DNA from: Patella vulgata
Lineage: Eukaryota; Mollusca; Gastropoda; Patellidae
Direction of reading: 5' to 3'
Length of the DNA: 64,000 nt
NCBI RefSeq assembly: GCF_932274485.2
Contig: NC_065880.2
Coordinates: 79,169,730-79,233,729, forward strand
Shown: in pieces, positions 22,741 through 35,929 of the stretch
How positions within the stretch are numbered: the first letter of the stretch is position 1
Layout of the letters: every line of letters begins with the position of its first letter
The notes under the pieces: generated by a model
Told to the model about the DNA's origin: nothing
Seen by the model: only the letters and a program-made list of their open reading frames with translations
Databases searched by the model: none
Translations under genes and position numbers: made by a program

Positions 22741-24160
22741 CATAACATTTTGTTTTCACTACCTACATTGTAAAATTTGTTTGATTTCAGATGACTTAGC
22801 CCCGGTTTTTCACAGTGAAAGATTTTGATGAAACTTGACATGCATGTTTATAACCCAAAGATATGGTTCCTTTCGATATTTGCGCATATCGAATCGTAAC
22901 TTCATGAATTATGGTCCCTGATTGTAAGAAAAATCACTTTATATTTCGCGTGTTCTCTATCTATCTCTCGGAAATGGAATATGGAAATACACAAGCTAGC
23001 TAGTGTATTACAGGTTGGTGGTGGTGGGGATGAGGTCTTCTATTTGCAATGATTTTTTGACTACAAAATATACGCTCTAACTCATTACTCAAACTACAGC
23101 AAAAAAAAAGCGGATCGGAAACCCGATTTTATATATTCTTACAATAGCAACGCACTTCGGGATTAACTTAGAAATGGTTCCACTACTGATGTCTTCCGCC
23201 TTACTCCTGCCACAGTAGTGGCTTGTCCTACGGAGTTCCTTTCCGCAAGTTTTTTTTAGTCAAATGACTACAAAAAGGTAATTGGCCTATGTATAGCTCC
23301 CTTAATTTACACATAAACTGACCTAAAACTGCACTGCACCTATAATAAACCAATTCCCATTGAAATAAAGGTGAAGCCGTACCGCATAATTATATGATTT
23401 GATGAAACCCAACTGCTACCTGAAGTTTCTCGCCTATCGAAGTTATAATATCCGCCGGTGTCATGGCGGCTCGCACATTATAAGAATCATTGCTTTGAAA
23501 ATGTAGAACGCATTAACACAAAGAAAAACTGATGGGTAACTAGTTTAGTGGTCCAGTCTTCACTATAATTTGTGATAGATTACTGTTTTAAAAAAAACTG
23601 AATGATGTAAAAATAAAAATGGTTGGAGTGCCCAAGTTTAGATTTGTCGTTGATTTCATAAAGATGTTAGGATATAGAACGTTAAATACTGTGTGATTCA
23701 ACATGGCGGCCGAGGGGTTTAATATGATATAAGTACGAAATACATGTACATGTAGTACCAAATGGTTTATATGTATGAGAGTCAAGGTTTGGACTAAATG
23801 TCTTGGGGAAGTAGGGGGCGACTAGCATGTGCCTCTCTTTAGTGGACCGATGTGAGATTGCCCATTGTATTAACTGGACGGGTAGGCCTATTCACCTTCA
23901 GTTATGTGTCAATGTCAAATAAGCGGCTTCGTATCAACACGGTCGGCTCTGGGCCGGTTTAATTCTACGTATCTCTCGTAGCTGAGAGAAAAAAGATTTT
24001 TTAGCCCAGAGAATATCTTCCGTCAGAGTGGTTGTTGATTCATAGATTCTAATAACCCCTTTTGAAGTTTATATGAAAGCTTTGATATCTGCTATGCAGA
24101 TCTAGTTATTATTAGTATTATTATTGTTATTATCAGACAGAAGTCTTTACTTAGCCTCAA
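22741..24160. other. Stretch without a recognised gene
   Basis: About 22826-22945 is a reversed fragment of the 334-bp repeat family. The rest is AT-rich, with trinucleotide ATT repeats near 24110-24135. No coding sequence is supported. Confidence 0.5.
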
Positions 24161-25215
24161 TAGAAAAAGACTATTAGTGAATAGAAAATATCCACAAAGT
24201 TTCACACTCCTAACTCAAATAGAATCGAAGTAGTCGAGCTCTAAAGTCTTGCAGTAATTCAAGTTGCTTATTGCTCTGCTTACACTTAACAGTTTGACCC
24301 CGTTCACTCAAATATAATCGAAGTTATCGAGCTCTAAATTCAAATTGCCTATTGCTCCAATTAAGCTGATCAGAACATGTTCATGTTCGAACTTATTCAA
24401 CGTATTGATGTAGTAAATCTATAGAACCAATTTTTATCATTCTCAATTAATTAGAATTAAAGTTATCGTCTCCCAAAGCATCAATCAATCATATCGCTTG
24501 ACCTGAGCAGAGTGTGATCGATCATCTTTGGCCTACATCAAGGCATTAACTTCATAAGTATATACACCATGTTTAAACATTCTACCTCAATTAGAAGAGG
24601 GAGCTCTGCACACAAGCAATAAACAACAAATATCAAATCCGGTGGAAAATGGCCATCGTCGGACTCAGTCAAGTCATTCACATAATTAAACACATACGTC
24701 AAGTTTGAACAGTGTGTTCCAACGACTCGAACAATCAGAATGGATTCTATATTTAACCTCAGTAGAATGTGTTTATTGGTGAATAGAAAGTGTCCACCAA
24801 GTTTCACACATCTAACACAAAAGAATCGAAGTTGTGAGCTCCAAAGTCTTGATATTTCAAGTTGTGTATTACTCTGCTTACAGTGAACAATTTCACCTCT
24901 CTCACTGAAACATAACGGAAGTTATCGAGCTCTACAGTCAAATTGCCTATTGCTCTAATTAAACTGAACAGAACATGCTCATGTTCGAACTTGGTCATCG
25001 TATTGATGTAATGAATTTATAGACCGGAGTTTTATCATTCTCACTTAATTAGAATTAAAGTTATCGTCTCCCAAAGCATCAATCAATCATACTATTTGAC
25101 CTAAGCAGAGTGTGATCTTTGATCTACATCAAGGCATTCACTTCATAAATATCTAAACCATGTTTAAACATTCTACCTCAATTAGAAGGGAGAGGAGGAG
25201 GGGGGGGGGGGGGCT
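24161..25215. repeat. AT-rich dispersed repeat, copy 3 of 3 (composite)
   Basis: Two overlapping partial copies (about 24161-24640 and 24655-25215) of the family at 16818, ending in a long G run (25200-25214). Confidence 0.7.
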
Positions 25216-25369
25216 CTGCACACAAACCAAACAAAACCGAAAACACAAACCTGCCGTCACGACACAAACTACACAGACATTGCAAACAAATCACGTGAAT
25301 GGATTCAGTCGCCATATGTATTGCTTAATAGATTGTCAAACCACTAAAATCCAACGATAGGAACCATTC

Positions 25370-25541
25370 TAGACGAGAAAGCTTCGACGGATTTTCCGAT
25401 GTGATCCCAGTTGTCAGTGGCACATGATGGAGAGTCTGGCAAGGACAGTATCTAATTGTACATGTAAAATAAACCTTAATCGTTGGAATTCAAAGTAAGA
25501 GTAGGCAGTAGCACCAGCGTCCGGGCAAAATTTCCCTCATG
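25370..25541 (+). mobile_element. SINE (family 1), left part, split by the 10.8-kb transposon
   Basis: Runs from about GATTTTCCGATGTG to GCAAAATTTCCCTCATG and resumes at 36302-36352 (TGGCGCATTGTATGGCG to the ATTTC tail). Comparison with other family 1 copies gives the empty site CTCATGGCGCATTG. Confidence 0.8.
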
Positions 25542-25560
25542 CACTGTTAGAAGTCATTCT

Positions 25561-25820
25561 GTATTTTTACATATAAATTGACTGGCAGCAAAGTTGCCAG
25601 TCAATTCAACTGTATTTTTACAAACACCTGTATTTTTACCAGTATTCTGTGAAAATACTTGACACTGTAAATTTACTACTGCATGTAAAAAAACTTAATA
25701 TCAAGTTTTTTTAATACATTATACAGTAAAATTACATATGATTTTAACATGCAGCTACAGTAAAAATACAGTTGAATTAACTGGCAACTTTGCTGCCAGT
25801 CATTTTATATGTAAAAATAC
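25561..25820. repeat. Subterminal inverted repeat of the transposon
   Basis: About 60 bp at 25561-25620 (GTATTTTTACATATAAATTG, then GACTGGCAGCAAAG) is matched in reverse complement at 25760-25820. Such subterminal repeats are transposase-binding sites in CACTA elements. The related element at 8013 has the same arrangement with a similar CTGGCAGCA core. Confidence 0.8.
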
Positions 25821-26207
25821 TTTGTAACATGTTGAACTGAAAACACATTTTTCAAAAAATTTCACTTCACTGGTAGATTATTTTAAAATTTTAACTGATT
25901 TATCATTAACAACACAAAATCACTTCAAACATTTTAATCATGATTAAAAAAGAACACTCCAAAGAAATTATCATTAAGGTTTATTTTTCTTCCTACATTT
26001 ATTCTTTCTCAATTTAATCAAATATTCACAACAAAGTAAAAAAAGCAGTTGCCAGGCATTGCCACTAAAATAATAGTATGAAAATAAAAAGTCTGTGTAG
26101 AACTTTCTCATATGAAAATACAGTTAGGCTTATGTCCGCCAGCTGAAATCCCCAAATAAATAGATGACATACCAATTAAATATATATTTAAGTGTATTTT
26201 TAAATCA

Positions 26208-26410
26208 GATAATAATTGTGACCTCTAGAAGGACCACAAGCTAAAAAGCATGATTTTCTGTACAATCAAGGCGAATAACTCATTAAGTTACATGCCAATA
26301 TCGAAAGGAAATGAGATCTTTGGGATATAGACCTATATTTCAAGTTTCGTCAAAATAGGAAACAAATTATGACCTTTAGAGTGTCTACAAACAAATCGTT
26401 GTACAGAGGG
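26208..26410 (+). repeat. Fragment of the 334-bp repeat family
   Basis: Shares CCACAAGCTAAAAAGC, GAGATCTTTGGGATATA and CAAGTTTCGTCAAAAT with the units at 1154-1910 and 13681-14400. It lies between the subterminal repeat and the stop of the transposase. Confidence 0.7.
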
Positions 26411-26560
26411 ACAGAGGGAAATGTAAGAGTATAAACAAAAAACAAAACTACTCATCCCAGAGTAGACATAATATAACAAAATCCTACTAACACAATTTAA
26501 AATGAATGTGCTATTTACATTGAAAATTCAATATTTAAGAATATCTGACATGTACTGGCT

Positions 26561-29224
26561 TTAACCACAAATCATAGGATCAAATGGATAGTGCTTTAAT
26601 GCTACAACATGATCATATTTTATCTTGTACAGTGAAAGAGGAAAAGGATTTAATACATCTTTAAATTTTAATATACACAAATTTCTCCTATGTGTAAAAT
26701 CAATGTTATATAGACCCAAATCAGATCTTTGACAGATATATTGTTTGCAAATTATGTAAGGGTCTCCTTTGAAAATAACACAAAGATCTACTTGTCCAAA
26801 TGTTATGATACCATTAAGTATCTTTAGGACAAAAATTAAACCATTTTTGACGATAATGCCATTTGATGTGAAACTACTAGCAATTTGAATGTGAGATGAT
26901 TCCCTCAATGTATCATTAATAATACACTGTACTTCAATATCAAACATAGATATTTCAACATCCGTTACATTTTCAAAACTTGCTGATAAATTAAATAAAT
27001 TTCCTGCATTACAATATGCTTGTAACAATTGATGTTTCATAGCTAATGTTTTCGTAACATTGATAAAATTCTTAAAGTTCCGGACACAACGTTTGAAAAA
27101 AGTATGCTTGCTTTCAAATCTCATAGTCCAGACATGCATTAATGGACCATACTGTGTTATCAACCATGGATAATGTTGTAAGTAATGATGCTTAGGCCTT
27201 AACTGAATATCGGGAAACAAATTTGTTCGCATATCAATGTAATCATTAATTAACGATTGAAGAACACCTATTTGGTTTATAGATATCTTATAAGAGCAAA
27301 TATACTCAGTTAATTCCCTCAACAAAAGAATTATTCTCCAAAGTGGATTTTCAGGGTCAATAACTTTCTCACCTATAAATACTGGAAGAAGTCTCAAAAA
27401 TGTCCAATTTTGGACAGCATGTCCTTTAAGACATGTCAGATCAGTTTTTAATAGTGCTGGTCTGTTACTAGATTCACTGCCATGGAGTGACATGTGCTTT
27501 ATTTGTTGATTTATGGTTTCAACATTGAACCATTTCATTTTTTTAATTATTTCCTTAAGAAATAATGTCAGATCATATTTGACCACACCTTCAAACAGAT
27601 CATGTCCTATGCAGGGTGGGAGACCAGGATTACAAACATGAAATCCAAGCAAATTATGAAATAAACATTCTGACTTTATGCCCATGTCGTGTAGAAGATC
27701 ATTATTTTCTATATTATGGATTGACTGGGTATATGATTGCCTGTTCCTTAGGGGTGCATATACATAATGATTGTTAACCCACAAATCTCTATTTACACAA
27801 CAAAACCTACAAAAATATTTAGCATTTCCAAAATTTGTTACAAATCCTCCAATCCAATGACTACCAAGGTTGTCCCCGACTAAACAAAGTAAATTAGCTT
27901 TTACAAATATATTATTGCTTAAATAAACACCAGTAGAAAGGTCCTTAATATCTCGAATTAGTGGATCTAACACTTTGTTTCCAAAATATTCTAAGTCAGA
28001 TTCTTTACATATAAGGGCTAATTGCATGTTTTCTATTTTGCTTCGAAACTGAGGATAAAAGTCAGCCAATGTAAAATAAAATCCCACCAATTTGAAAGTT
28101 TTTTTGGCAGATCCCAGCGGATTGACTATTTCGAAGGCATCCTGATACATCACTAGCTTTAATGCCGATGGGTTTTCTGAAAAATAAGGATTTCTTTTAA
28201 AGGATTCACCGTCAATTATATCAGTAAAAATATTGTCGAAACATAAATTTTGTGGGTGTTCAAGCTGATGTTTCACACTGTTATTGCTTAATAAGGAATC
28301 AAGGGTTTGTTTCAGAGGTACGTAATGATACTGACATTTCTTATTGCTGCCATTTAAGCCAAGCTCAATTGAAATTGGCTCAACTAACCCAAAAGTCTCC
28401 TTATAGAATGCTTGTCTTTTAAAATTTGATGTAAATCTGTGTTCTTCTGAATTAGAAAAAAATTTTGTTAAGAAGTCCTTATTGAATTCAGACTGGAGTA
28501 TATTTTCAATGTCTGTGTTAGATCCATCAAGCCCATTCATTTTATCTTTTAAATGCAATTTCAAATTAGAAAGGGAAAGAGAATGAAGATAAGAAATATT
28601 TGAAATTATGTCATTTATTGTACTTATAGGAATTAAATGCACTGTTTCAAATTTTAACAAAGCTAAACCTAATACATGCTTAAAATCCTCAGTTGTAGTT
28701 AGTGCATTAACATCAAATTCCTCATTATCCTCATCAAACCCATTGTTGTCCAGAACTGAATTATTGTCATCATCTACTGAGATTTCATTAATTGGGTTGG
28801 GTTTAAAACTAATTTCAATATCATTATTTTGTAAACAACGATGTTTCCGTGACATATGTGAAGTAAAAGAGGATTTAACTTTAAAAGTACCAGTACATCC
28901 ATGAACTGGACAGTTGATTGATTGATAATCACTAATGTGACTTTTCATATGACTAATAAGTTCTTTCCTACCTTTTAAATTCTTTTGACATTCAGGTATA
29001 TTACAAACATATTCACTAACAATGACTTTATCTTTATAATCTTTATTAGTATGATTACGAGAAATGTGACTCTTAAGAGAAGTGAACCGAACAAATTTAC
29101 CATTGCAATTTGGATAGCAACAGGGATATATTAAATTCTTAATATTTCTATGTAGCCGATAATGACTCAAATAATGGCTTATACTATCAACTTCCTTCAT
29201 GCAAAATTGACAAATGAGATTCAT
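26561..29224 (-). CDS. CMC/EnSpm-like transposase with N-terminal C2H2 zinc fingers
   Basis: 887 residues, uninterrupted, ATG at 29224. Four C2H2 fingers lie at about residues 5-25, 35-58, 74-96 and 105-128. The core follows the plan of plant Tnp2/CACTA transposases: an acidic DAFEIVNPLGS segment (D362), FYFTLADFYP, GDNLGSHWIGGF (D451) next to a CRFCC cluster, GHDLFEGV (about 541-547), KHHYLQHYP and RFESKH (E704). D362, D451 and E704 are my guess at the catalytic triad. The fingers probably bind the transposon ends. It would catalyse cut-and-paste movement in the nucleus. It ends about 1 kb from the left terminus and sits just downstream of the accessory gene on the same strand. Family placement is by recalled motifs, not by search. 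Confidence 0.88.
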   Translation of the reverse strand: MNLICQFCMKEVDSISHYLSHYRLHRNIKNLIYPCCYPNCNGKFVRFTSLKSHISRNHTNKDYKDKVIVSEYVCNIPECQKNLKGRKELISHMKSHISDYQSINCPVHGCTGTFKVKSSFTSHMSRKHRCLQNNDIEISFKPNPINEISVDDDNNSVLDNNGFDEDNEEFDVNALTTTEDFKHVLGLALLKFETVHLIPISTINDIISNISYLHSLSLSNLKLHLKDKMNGLDGSNTDIENILQSEFNKDFLTKFFSNSEEHRFTSNFKRQAFYKETFGLVEPISIELGLNGSNKKCQYHYVPLKQTLDSLLSNNSVKHQLEHPQNLCFDNIFTDIIDGESFKRNPYFSENPSALKLVMYQDAFEIVNPLGSAKKTFKLVGFYFTLADFYPQFRSKIENMQLALICKESDLEYFGNKVLDPLIRDIKDLSTGVYLSNNIFVKANLLCLVGDNLGSHWIGGFVTNFGNAKYFCRFCCVNRDLWVNNHYVYAPLRNRQSYTQSIHNIENNDLLHDMGIKSECLFHNLLGFHVCNPGLPPCIGHDLFEGVVKYDLTLFLKEIIKKMKWFNVETINQQIKHMSLHGSESSNRPALLKTDLTCLKGHAVQNWTFLRLLPVFIGEKVIDPENPLWRIILLLRELTEYICSYKISINQIGVLQSLINDYIDMRTNLFPDIQLRPKHHYLQHYPWLITQYGPLMHVWTMRFESKHTFFKRCVRNFKNFINVTKTLAMKHQLLQAYCNAGNLFNLSASFENVTDVEISMFDIEVQCIINDTLRESSHIQIASSFTSNGIIVKNGLIFVLKILNGIITFGQVDLCVIFKGDPYIICKQYICQRSDLGLYNIDFTHRRNLCILKFKDVLNPFPLSLYKIKYDHVVALKHYPFDPMICG

Positions 29225-29360
29225 TTCTTATTGGATGTTCCAAAATTCTTGGATGTTACTGACTTAAATAATGGCTAATACTATCCACCAACTTCATAAA
29301 AACAAATGAGATTAATTTCATATTTGATGTCAGAAAATGCAGAAAATTATTAAATGTTCT

Positions 29361-29510
29361 CAAATTCAACAATAGTTTAAGTATCTAATTCAAACCGTCG
29401 CAGCTTGGATATTAGCTGTTATACTTGAGCATTGACAGTTTCTTGTGTTCTTTCTTTTCCACCTTTTGATCCTGTTGTCAAGTTTATACCAAAACATACC
29501 CTAATGTTCT
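29361..29510 (-). pseudogene. Decayed duplicate of the last exon of the SAM-type gene
   Basis: About 150 bp closely resembling 29511-29663, including the motif TTCTCAAATTCAACA and a CATACCCTAA-type acceptor region. It arose as a tandem duplication of the final exon. It carries several changes relative to exon 6 and lies between that exon and the transposase start. Confidence 0.7.
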
Positions 29511-29527
29511 CAAATTCAACAGTAGTT

Positions 29528-32500
29528 TTAAGAGTCCAGTTGATCTAATTCAAAACCCCGCAGCTCTGATATTAACTGTAACACTTGAGCATTAACAGAG
29601 TTACGCGTGTTCTTTCTTTTTCCACCTTTAGATCCTCTTGTCGGGTTTATCCCAAAACATACCCTAAAAAATATCAACAAAATAATTCTTATTTTCGTTT
29701 AAATTGAAACAGAATATATACTGGGGGCAGGCCCGTAGCCGGGAAGTTGTTTTTGGGGGGGGGGGGCAAAGATGTTTTCGGGAGGGCAAATTAGCATGGG
29801 CATCTGCATAAATTTTTTCGCAGCTACTGGTATTTGCGGTTAAGGCCAATTGGAGCGTAGAATATTGGGGGGGGGGGGCAAGACTCAGTATTGGGAGGGC
29901 AGTTGCCCCCCCCCTCCTGGCTACGGGCCTGACTGGAGGTGCAAAATGGGAGCTTAAAAACGAAATAATGTCTTTTCATATTGTTTTCATTACAGTTTTT
30001 TTGCTCTTGCGCATGAACTATACACATCATTTTGAGTGAATTTTCCACAACATTATGATTGAATTAACCACAACATTTTGCGTAGTAAGCTACGTAAGTC
30101 ACTTTACTGTGCTCAAAGGAAACTGTTTCAATAAATTAATAGAAAAAACATTTTTTAAAACCAAATAACTTTCAAAAGAAAATAAAATTGGTATCAGATA
30201 GTCACACATGTGGGTACATCTAACGTTTCACCTTCGGAGGAAAGGTGATCACATACAAAATAAACTTCAAGAAAACAAATATATTGCATCTACCGTCGGC
30301 AACCATTCTCAATTATATAATTTGAAGTGATTGTGTGTATAGACACAAATATATTCTATCAACATCTATTTTTAGTTGTTCTACCTAATTCTTGCTAACA
30401 TTTTAGGACACTACCTGATTAATATTATTTAAGAAATGTTAAAATCACTTACCGTTGCAAAAATTCTAATGAGGAAGACGCAGCCTTTAAATACTTCAGA
30501 TCTAATATGTAATAAACAGCGAACATCAACAAAAGAGCATCATCCAGCTTTTCTAAGACTTGAATAGACTTACTTTCAACTATTACATGGAATAATGTGC
30601 TTGTGTATAGGTTGCCTGAAAACATGAAATATAATAATTACATCAATATTATTAAATCAATCTAGCTAGAGATTTTTTGTAATCGAGTTGCAGGACTGGA
30701 ATTAACGGCTGGGTGCAGTAACCTGGTTACAGATGGTAACCTGTAGGAATTGAGAAGTAAAAGATCAGTATTTAATAAAATTTGGGAATGAAAACTGTTT
30801 TTCTTTTTGTTTTGTTAAAATTTCATTAATATTGTACATGAACAGATTTTGTAACACAAACAATATATGAATCAGTTCTTAACCCTGTCTATGTACACAC
30901 ACTTACAAGTCAAAACTTTGCCATGACATTTTTTGTGTGGTATTTCAGTGTAGTACATATTACACAATTTTCGTCTTAAAAGGGGGTACAGAATATAAAT
31001 GTATACTTACCAACCACAGCTATAACTGGTGCCCCTTCTGTTCTTGCTTTATCTTCAATATTTTTCTGATCACACATTTGCTGAAATAGAAAGAGCAATA
31101 TTGAAATAAGTTGGTGTACAGGGTGCTACTTTCATAACAGCAAAATAGTTAACTACGGTAATTTGTTTGAAAATGCATTAAAAGAATACAACCAAGTACT
31201 GATATAGAGAGAGACCATCAGTGTAGGCTTACATAAAGACACCATAAACTTTGTGTAGTAATTTTTATTAATGGTATTATTAAAATAACTTACAGGATAA
31301 TACTCGAGAAATCCATCTTCTTTGAAATAAGAAAATATAAGTTTAACAAAACATTGTGTGTCTGGATAATTGGTCTCTGTAATTTTTTTAAATTCTTCTA
31401 CTTCTTCAAATATTTTTTTTATTTCTTTCCTTGACCCTTCTAGCTTTTCCATATACTTCAACAATGTTTTAATTTTTGATGAGGAATGAACAAAAAATTC
31501 ACGCGGTAGATTCACACCTGTGAGTTTTTCGAAGTGTTTTAGTGCACAGGTTTTCGTAAAAAGAAATGGCCAGTTTTTTTCTATTTCAGCAATTGACATA
31601 TCACCCCTTGAAATCTCCTCCCTTTGGAGGGGATAAGTTTTGTTCATTACTTCAGTAATAAGTGAAAAATCTACATCTGTGAATCGAGCTTGTCTTTTGA
31701 GAAACTCTTTTGAATCCAAATATTCTTCTCTTGGGATTTCTTCAAAAATGGCCTCGGTTAACCATCCATAGCCCCTTTTTGTGGCGGGAGACTTACTACA
31801 TCCAGAGCCTGAAGACAACCTTTTTCTGTTCAAATTGTTTAACCTGTCTTGAATTCTATTGATAAAACTTGAATAGCCACTTCCGATTCTTGTGTCACCA
31901 AATCTGTCCATTAGTGAAGTTTTATAAGTGTCAACAAGTTTCGATGATACTATGTAAATATCTCTTGAAGTTGGTCTGCTGCATACACCTGTTATGTCAT
32001 CAACAAGAATACGAACTACCTCTCTTCTGTCTGACTGTGACGGTGACCGATTATTTTTACAAGATGTTAAAAATGACTTCGGAAATTTTTCCCAGGGTAT
32101 TAAATAAGATGTAGCCCATGCAGTTTGACATGTAGGCCTACTTCGGCACTCTGAAGGACCTGGACTTTCATCTGTACTTGAATCAGATACGCCCATGGAT
32201 GCTATTGAACTAGCGGCTATTGAACTAGCAGTAAAGCTGATGCTACTGTTTGGACTGTTAGGAGGTTGTAAAAGTGTAAAAGAGCCACCCTCGCATACAG
32301 GAACCTCTACAAATAATAAATATAAGATAGTTTAGATTAAGTTTACACTATCAAATTGTAGTTTAAATAGACAATACTGGTGTTAGTCATTATCAGGCTG
32401 ACCATAAAAATATATGTTTTTTAAGATTTATTTTTTAAAGTCAGAGGTGTTTTGCTCCGAGTTCGATTGATTGATATTGGGTCTTGAACCTTTTCCGGCG

Positions 32501-35500
32501 GTGGGGGGACATTCGTCTTCTTTATTGGCAAACAAATCAATACCAATGACATCATGATTTTAAATGATGCATGACTCGCACATGATTTGCCACGAACTTG
32601 AAGTGTGAATTTTCTTCAACACATTTTTAACAATCGTGCGAGTTGTGCCTTCATTTTTCTCGAAAACGGATATTGAATATATCCTCGACATGTTAAAAAC
32701 GACAGGCAGAATCATTTCATGGAATGGACATGCTTTCGTCTGCAACCATAATGGGTCACAAAAGGTTAATAAAATACTGTAATCAATTAAAGTGTACATC
32801 AGTGGTGGCTATCTCATGCTTGGCAGCGAGTAATAATCGAGTCAGAATTTAAAAAGATGTTAACGGAGTAGCTGTTTATTGCATCCTTAATAGTTAGATC
32901 AAGATTAAAATTTGGGCTAGTGCATTTAATTACAATTTGATGGCTCAACTGTCTTGAGGCTAATGCACACTTACTGTAACAAATATTTTGCACGTACATT
33001 TTTAGCACATTGCTTCTCTGAATAGGGCAATATATAAGATGCTTACAACAGATTGAGTAGGCCTTTATTATCTTTTAATGTGTGAAAATATCATCATGTC
33101 TCTGTCACATATGGTAGGGTGGCCCATGTACTCACAGAAATACAGTCCACCGCTGATAGTTCGAGACTACCACTGAAGCGTGCACATTCGCCGTGCCGAG
33201 ACCAACTTTCTGACAGTATGATACTATAAATAGCCATGGCACGTGCAATTCTCTACAAATCTATCAACTATTACAGCCGTAAAAAATTTATTGTTGACGA
33301 TTTTGAATAGCAATAAAATTAAGCTTCTTGGTTATTACAGCAGATTTATAAATTACGTTCGTTTCATTTTTTAAATCGCTTTATCATTAACTGTACCGTT
33401 AAGAGCGGCATCTTTTGGTTTAGTACAAATAATATCTCTGAAACACTCAGGTTAGGCAAGAACATGATACTAGCAGTAGTTTCATTTTACTTTTACAAGC
33501 TTCTTAAAACGATTGTTGAGCTACCTAACGTGCTTATTTCTAAATTCAATTTCTTGTTTTAGCTTTCTGTTATGTTTCGTAAAAAAGTAGTCTTGAATAT
33601 CCCGACCTGTCAATCAGACGTAGAATAGTCGATAGACTAGTTAAGCGAGACTAATTTCAAAACAAGGGCACGTAACCTATCGTTTACTCAAAAGTGTCTG
33701 GATGTTATGGACGACTCTTGGAACCAGTTTTCAGTCTATTATTTATACGTGATTAATGGCCATAGCTTATTAAGTACAACATGATCGTTTATTTAGTGAC
33801 TATAATTGTGTGGAACTGATTTGAGGCTTGGCATATATATAAGTATTGTGGCGTAATTGTCGAGATATATGGAGATATTTATTTATGGTGGGTCACCCTA
33901 CATATGGGAGGGAACTCAAGACATTCCCCTTTTTGGCAGTTTAGTTTTCATCTTTCAATGCAATTTGACAAGAGATTATTTCTTACAAAACTAAATACAG
34001 TTGCTTTAACATACCTGCTTCTGTTGACTGTTTAATTATTTTCAGGACCTTGCGGGCTTGAATAAGTGACATAATATTGATATCAATTAGATCATTAATT
34101 TCAAGGTATTTTAAATCATGTTCCTGTTCTACTCCTATGGCATTTAGTTTCTCAACCAAAAGCTGTAGTTGGTTATCACTAAGAAAAACACATTGCTCCC
34201 TTAGATGATTCAGTATAGAATTGGGTGTTTTAGCTGAAATGAAAGAAATGCACTACAATCTACAATCCAGCAACAAATTTTATCACAGGTTCACTTCTAA
34301 ATCCAGATAGTACTCCTATTACAAACAAAACTACAGCAAAATCCCATGTCATAGTTCTGAAAGGTGTTAAAAAAGTCTCAACAAATGTCGGAATAAGTTT
34401 TTGAGATATGATAGAAAAAGCTGTTCGTCCAATCTTTAAAATATATAACGCAATAAAAATAATGATCAACATTTTTAAAAGCATTTTATTTTTGTGGAAG
34501 TTACAACCTTACTACAGTTCTGAATTTTTGCACAGAGAAGCCTCTCAATGTGATTATGCAAAAAAAGGTATTTGAGTCATAGACACAACTTGTCACAAGC
34601 AGGTCACAGTGGGTCAATTTCGAGTTGCGTAATAATAAGCAGACATTCCAAAATTTTGTGTTTTTACCCTCTACATCTGCGTGACTTACAGTATCTCAAA
34701 ATACCACGTTTTGTGAACAACCCTATTTTAAGCGTCATTATTTCATTGATAGGCCTACCGGTACTATATTTAGTCTTATTACTGACGACTGGATGTTAAC
34801 GGCATGTCTGGTTGATAACACGGTCATTTCAATCTTTCACTTCGACAGGAAGTAAACAGAATACTATCGCTATGAAAGCCAGCATTTGATTGGCTGAATG
34901 TAAACAGTATATCGTGTTAGCCAATCTCAAGTCTTGTATGAAATGCGTTATTGCTTCCAGTAGGATAGCTATGTATAGAAGGCTTACTGTATGCACTTAC
35001 GAATGAAATAAGAAAAAATATAAAAACCCACGAAGACTACGTGCAGTAGAGGCGTGTAAATGCTGTGTGAAGCACATAAATTGTACAAACTATGACATAG
35101 AATAATATAATTTTCTCACATCAACGGCAAATTCTGTGTGTAAATTACGCAGCGTCCATCAATATTTGCATTAATTTTTTTTAAAAATGCGTGAAATACG
35201 CAGATTTTTGCGTGACTGCGACCTCTGGACACAAGTGGCACTTACAATACAACCTTTCAGAACTATGCCAATATGGCATCGCTATGTCACATGTATGTGG
35301 CCTGGTTAAAATCGCCACTTAGTATATTTCTATTATACTTTGAGGGATCATATTCATTATCTATACATCTGTCTCCATTGTTGTCATATTTCGATTTTTC
35401 CGACTAAATCAAATTATTTACTTTTTTTTATGTAGGCAACTCAGGTGTGTATATGGTCAGTGACAGTAGCCTAGTATAATAGTATTGAATAGTTTTTCAT

Positions 35501-35929
35501 GCGCGTGTCATGTTTGTGAAGAAAATAAAATGGTCATACTCATGGCATTGACAAAAACACAATATAACCAGAACTGCCATATTTTAATAAATCAATGATT
35601 TTTGTTTCAATCTAAGCCATTTCAATTCTTAAACACGAGTGACGAGCATAGGATAGGGAGGACAGGAAGAAAATGAAATAGCTTTCATGACCTCACGTGT
35701 CCTGCCTAGATCATAATGGCGGAGATTGACGTCATAGACATTCTTACTGCATGGAGAAAGCCGTTACATCTTTTCTAAAGAAATTTTGAATAATACTATA
35801 TAAGTAGTTGACATTGTGTTGACAAATTACTAAACAAATCAATTTTTAATGAATTGATTGATATAACTGAAGAAACAGTTACCACAAAAATCAAAAGAAT
35901 CACCAACCTGTTGAATTGTTCATCGCCAT
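29528..35929 (-). CDS. SAM-domain (SAMD3-like) accessory gene of the transposon, six exons
   Basis: Exons 35908-35929 (ATG), 34015-34233, 31294-32306, 31011-31080, 30453-30615 and 29528-29663 (TAA) sum to 1623 bp, a 540-residue protein. Every junction is GT/AG and the phases agree. Exon 2 encodes a SAM-like helical bundle: LLVEKLNAIG, then DLKYLEINDL, then ARKVLKIIK. Exon 3 has a basic central part, VMNKTY and WPFLF. Exon 5 is hydrophobic and ends SSLEFLQR, and exon 6 starts VCFGINP followed by a basic stretch. This order matches the many fish and invertebrate proteins annotated 'sterile alpha motif domain-containing 3-like', whose function is unknown. SAM domains mediate protein-protein contacts, so a helper of transposition, comparable to TnpA of plant En/Spm, is my inference. 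The neighbour is the transposase downstream on the same strand. Confidence 0.85.
29728..29931. mobile_element. hAT-like MITE
   Basis: Inverted ends CAGGCCCGTAGCC and GGCTACGGGCCTG, flanked by 8-bp near-duplicates ACTGGGGG (29720-29727) and ACTGGAGG (29932-29939). Eight-base duplications are typical of hAT elements. It contains two long G runs. It lies in the last intron of the SAM-type gene. Confidence 0.8.
34260..34484 (-). other. Small hydrophobic open frame in intron 1 of the SAM-type gene
   Basis: A 74-residue minus-strand frame with two hydrophobic stretches (about residues 3-18 and 48-61) that could be membrane segments. It ends 26 bp upstream of exon 2. No homologue is recognised and the context is intronic, so it is probably chance. 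Confidence 0.2.

Noticed and set aside
19424-24150. A single transposon bounded by AAGCTTTCATAT motifs at 19426 and 24073
   Set aside because: The right motif is not followed by a matching target duplication, and the interval holds several independent repeats.
34260-34484. Membrane protein gene in intron 1 of the SAM-type gene
   Set aside because: Hydrophobic frames arise easily in T-rich introns, and there is no promoter, homologue or counterpart in the other element. Kept only as a low-confidence note.
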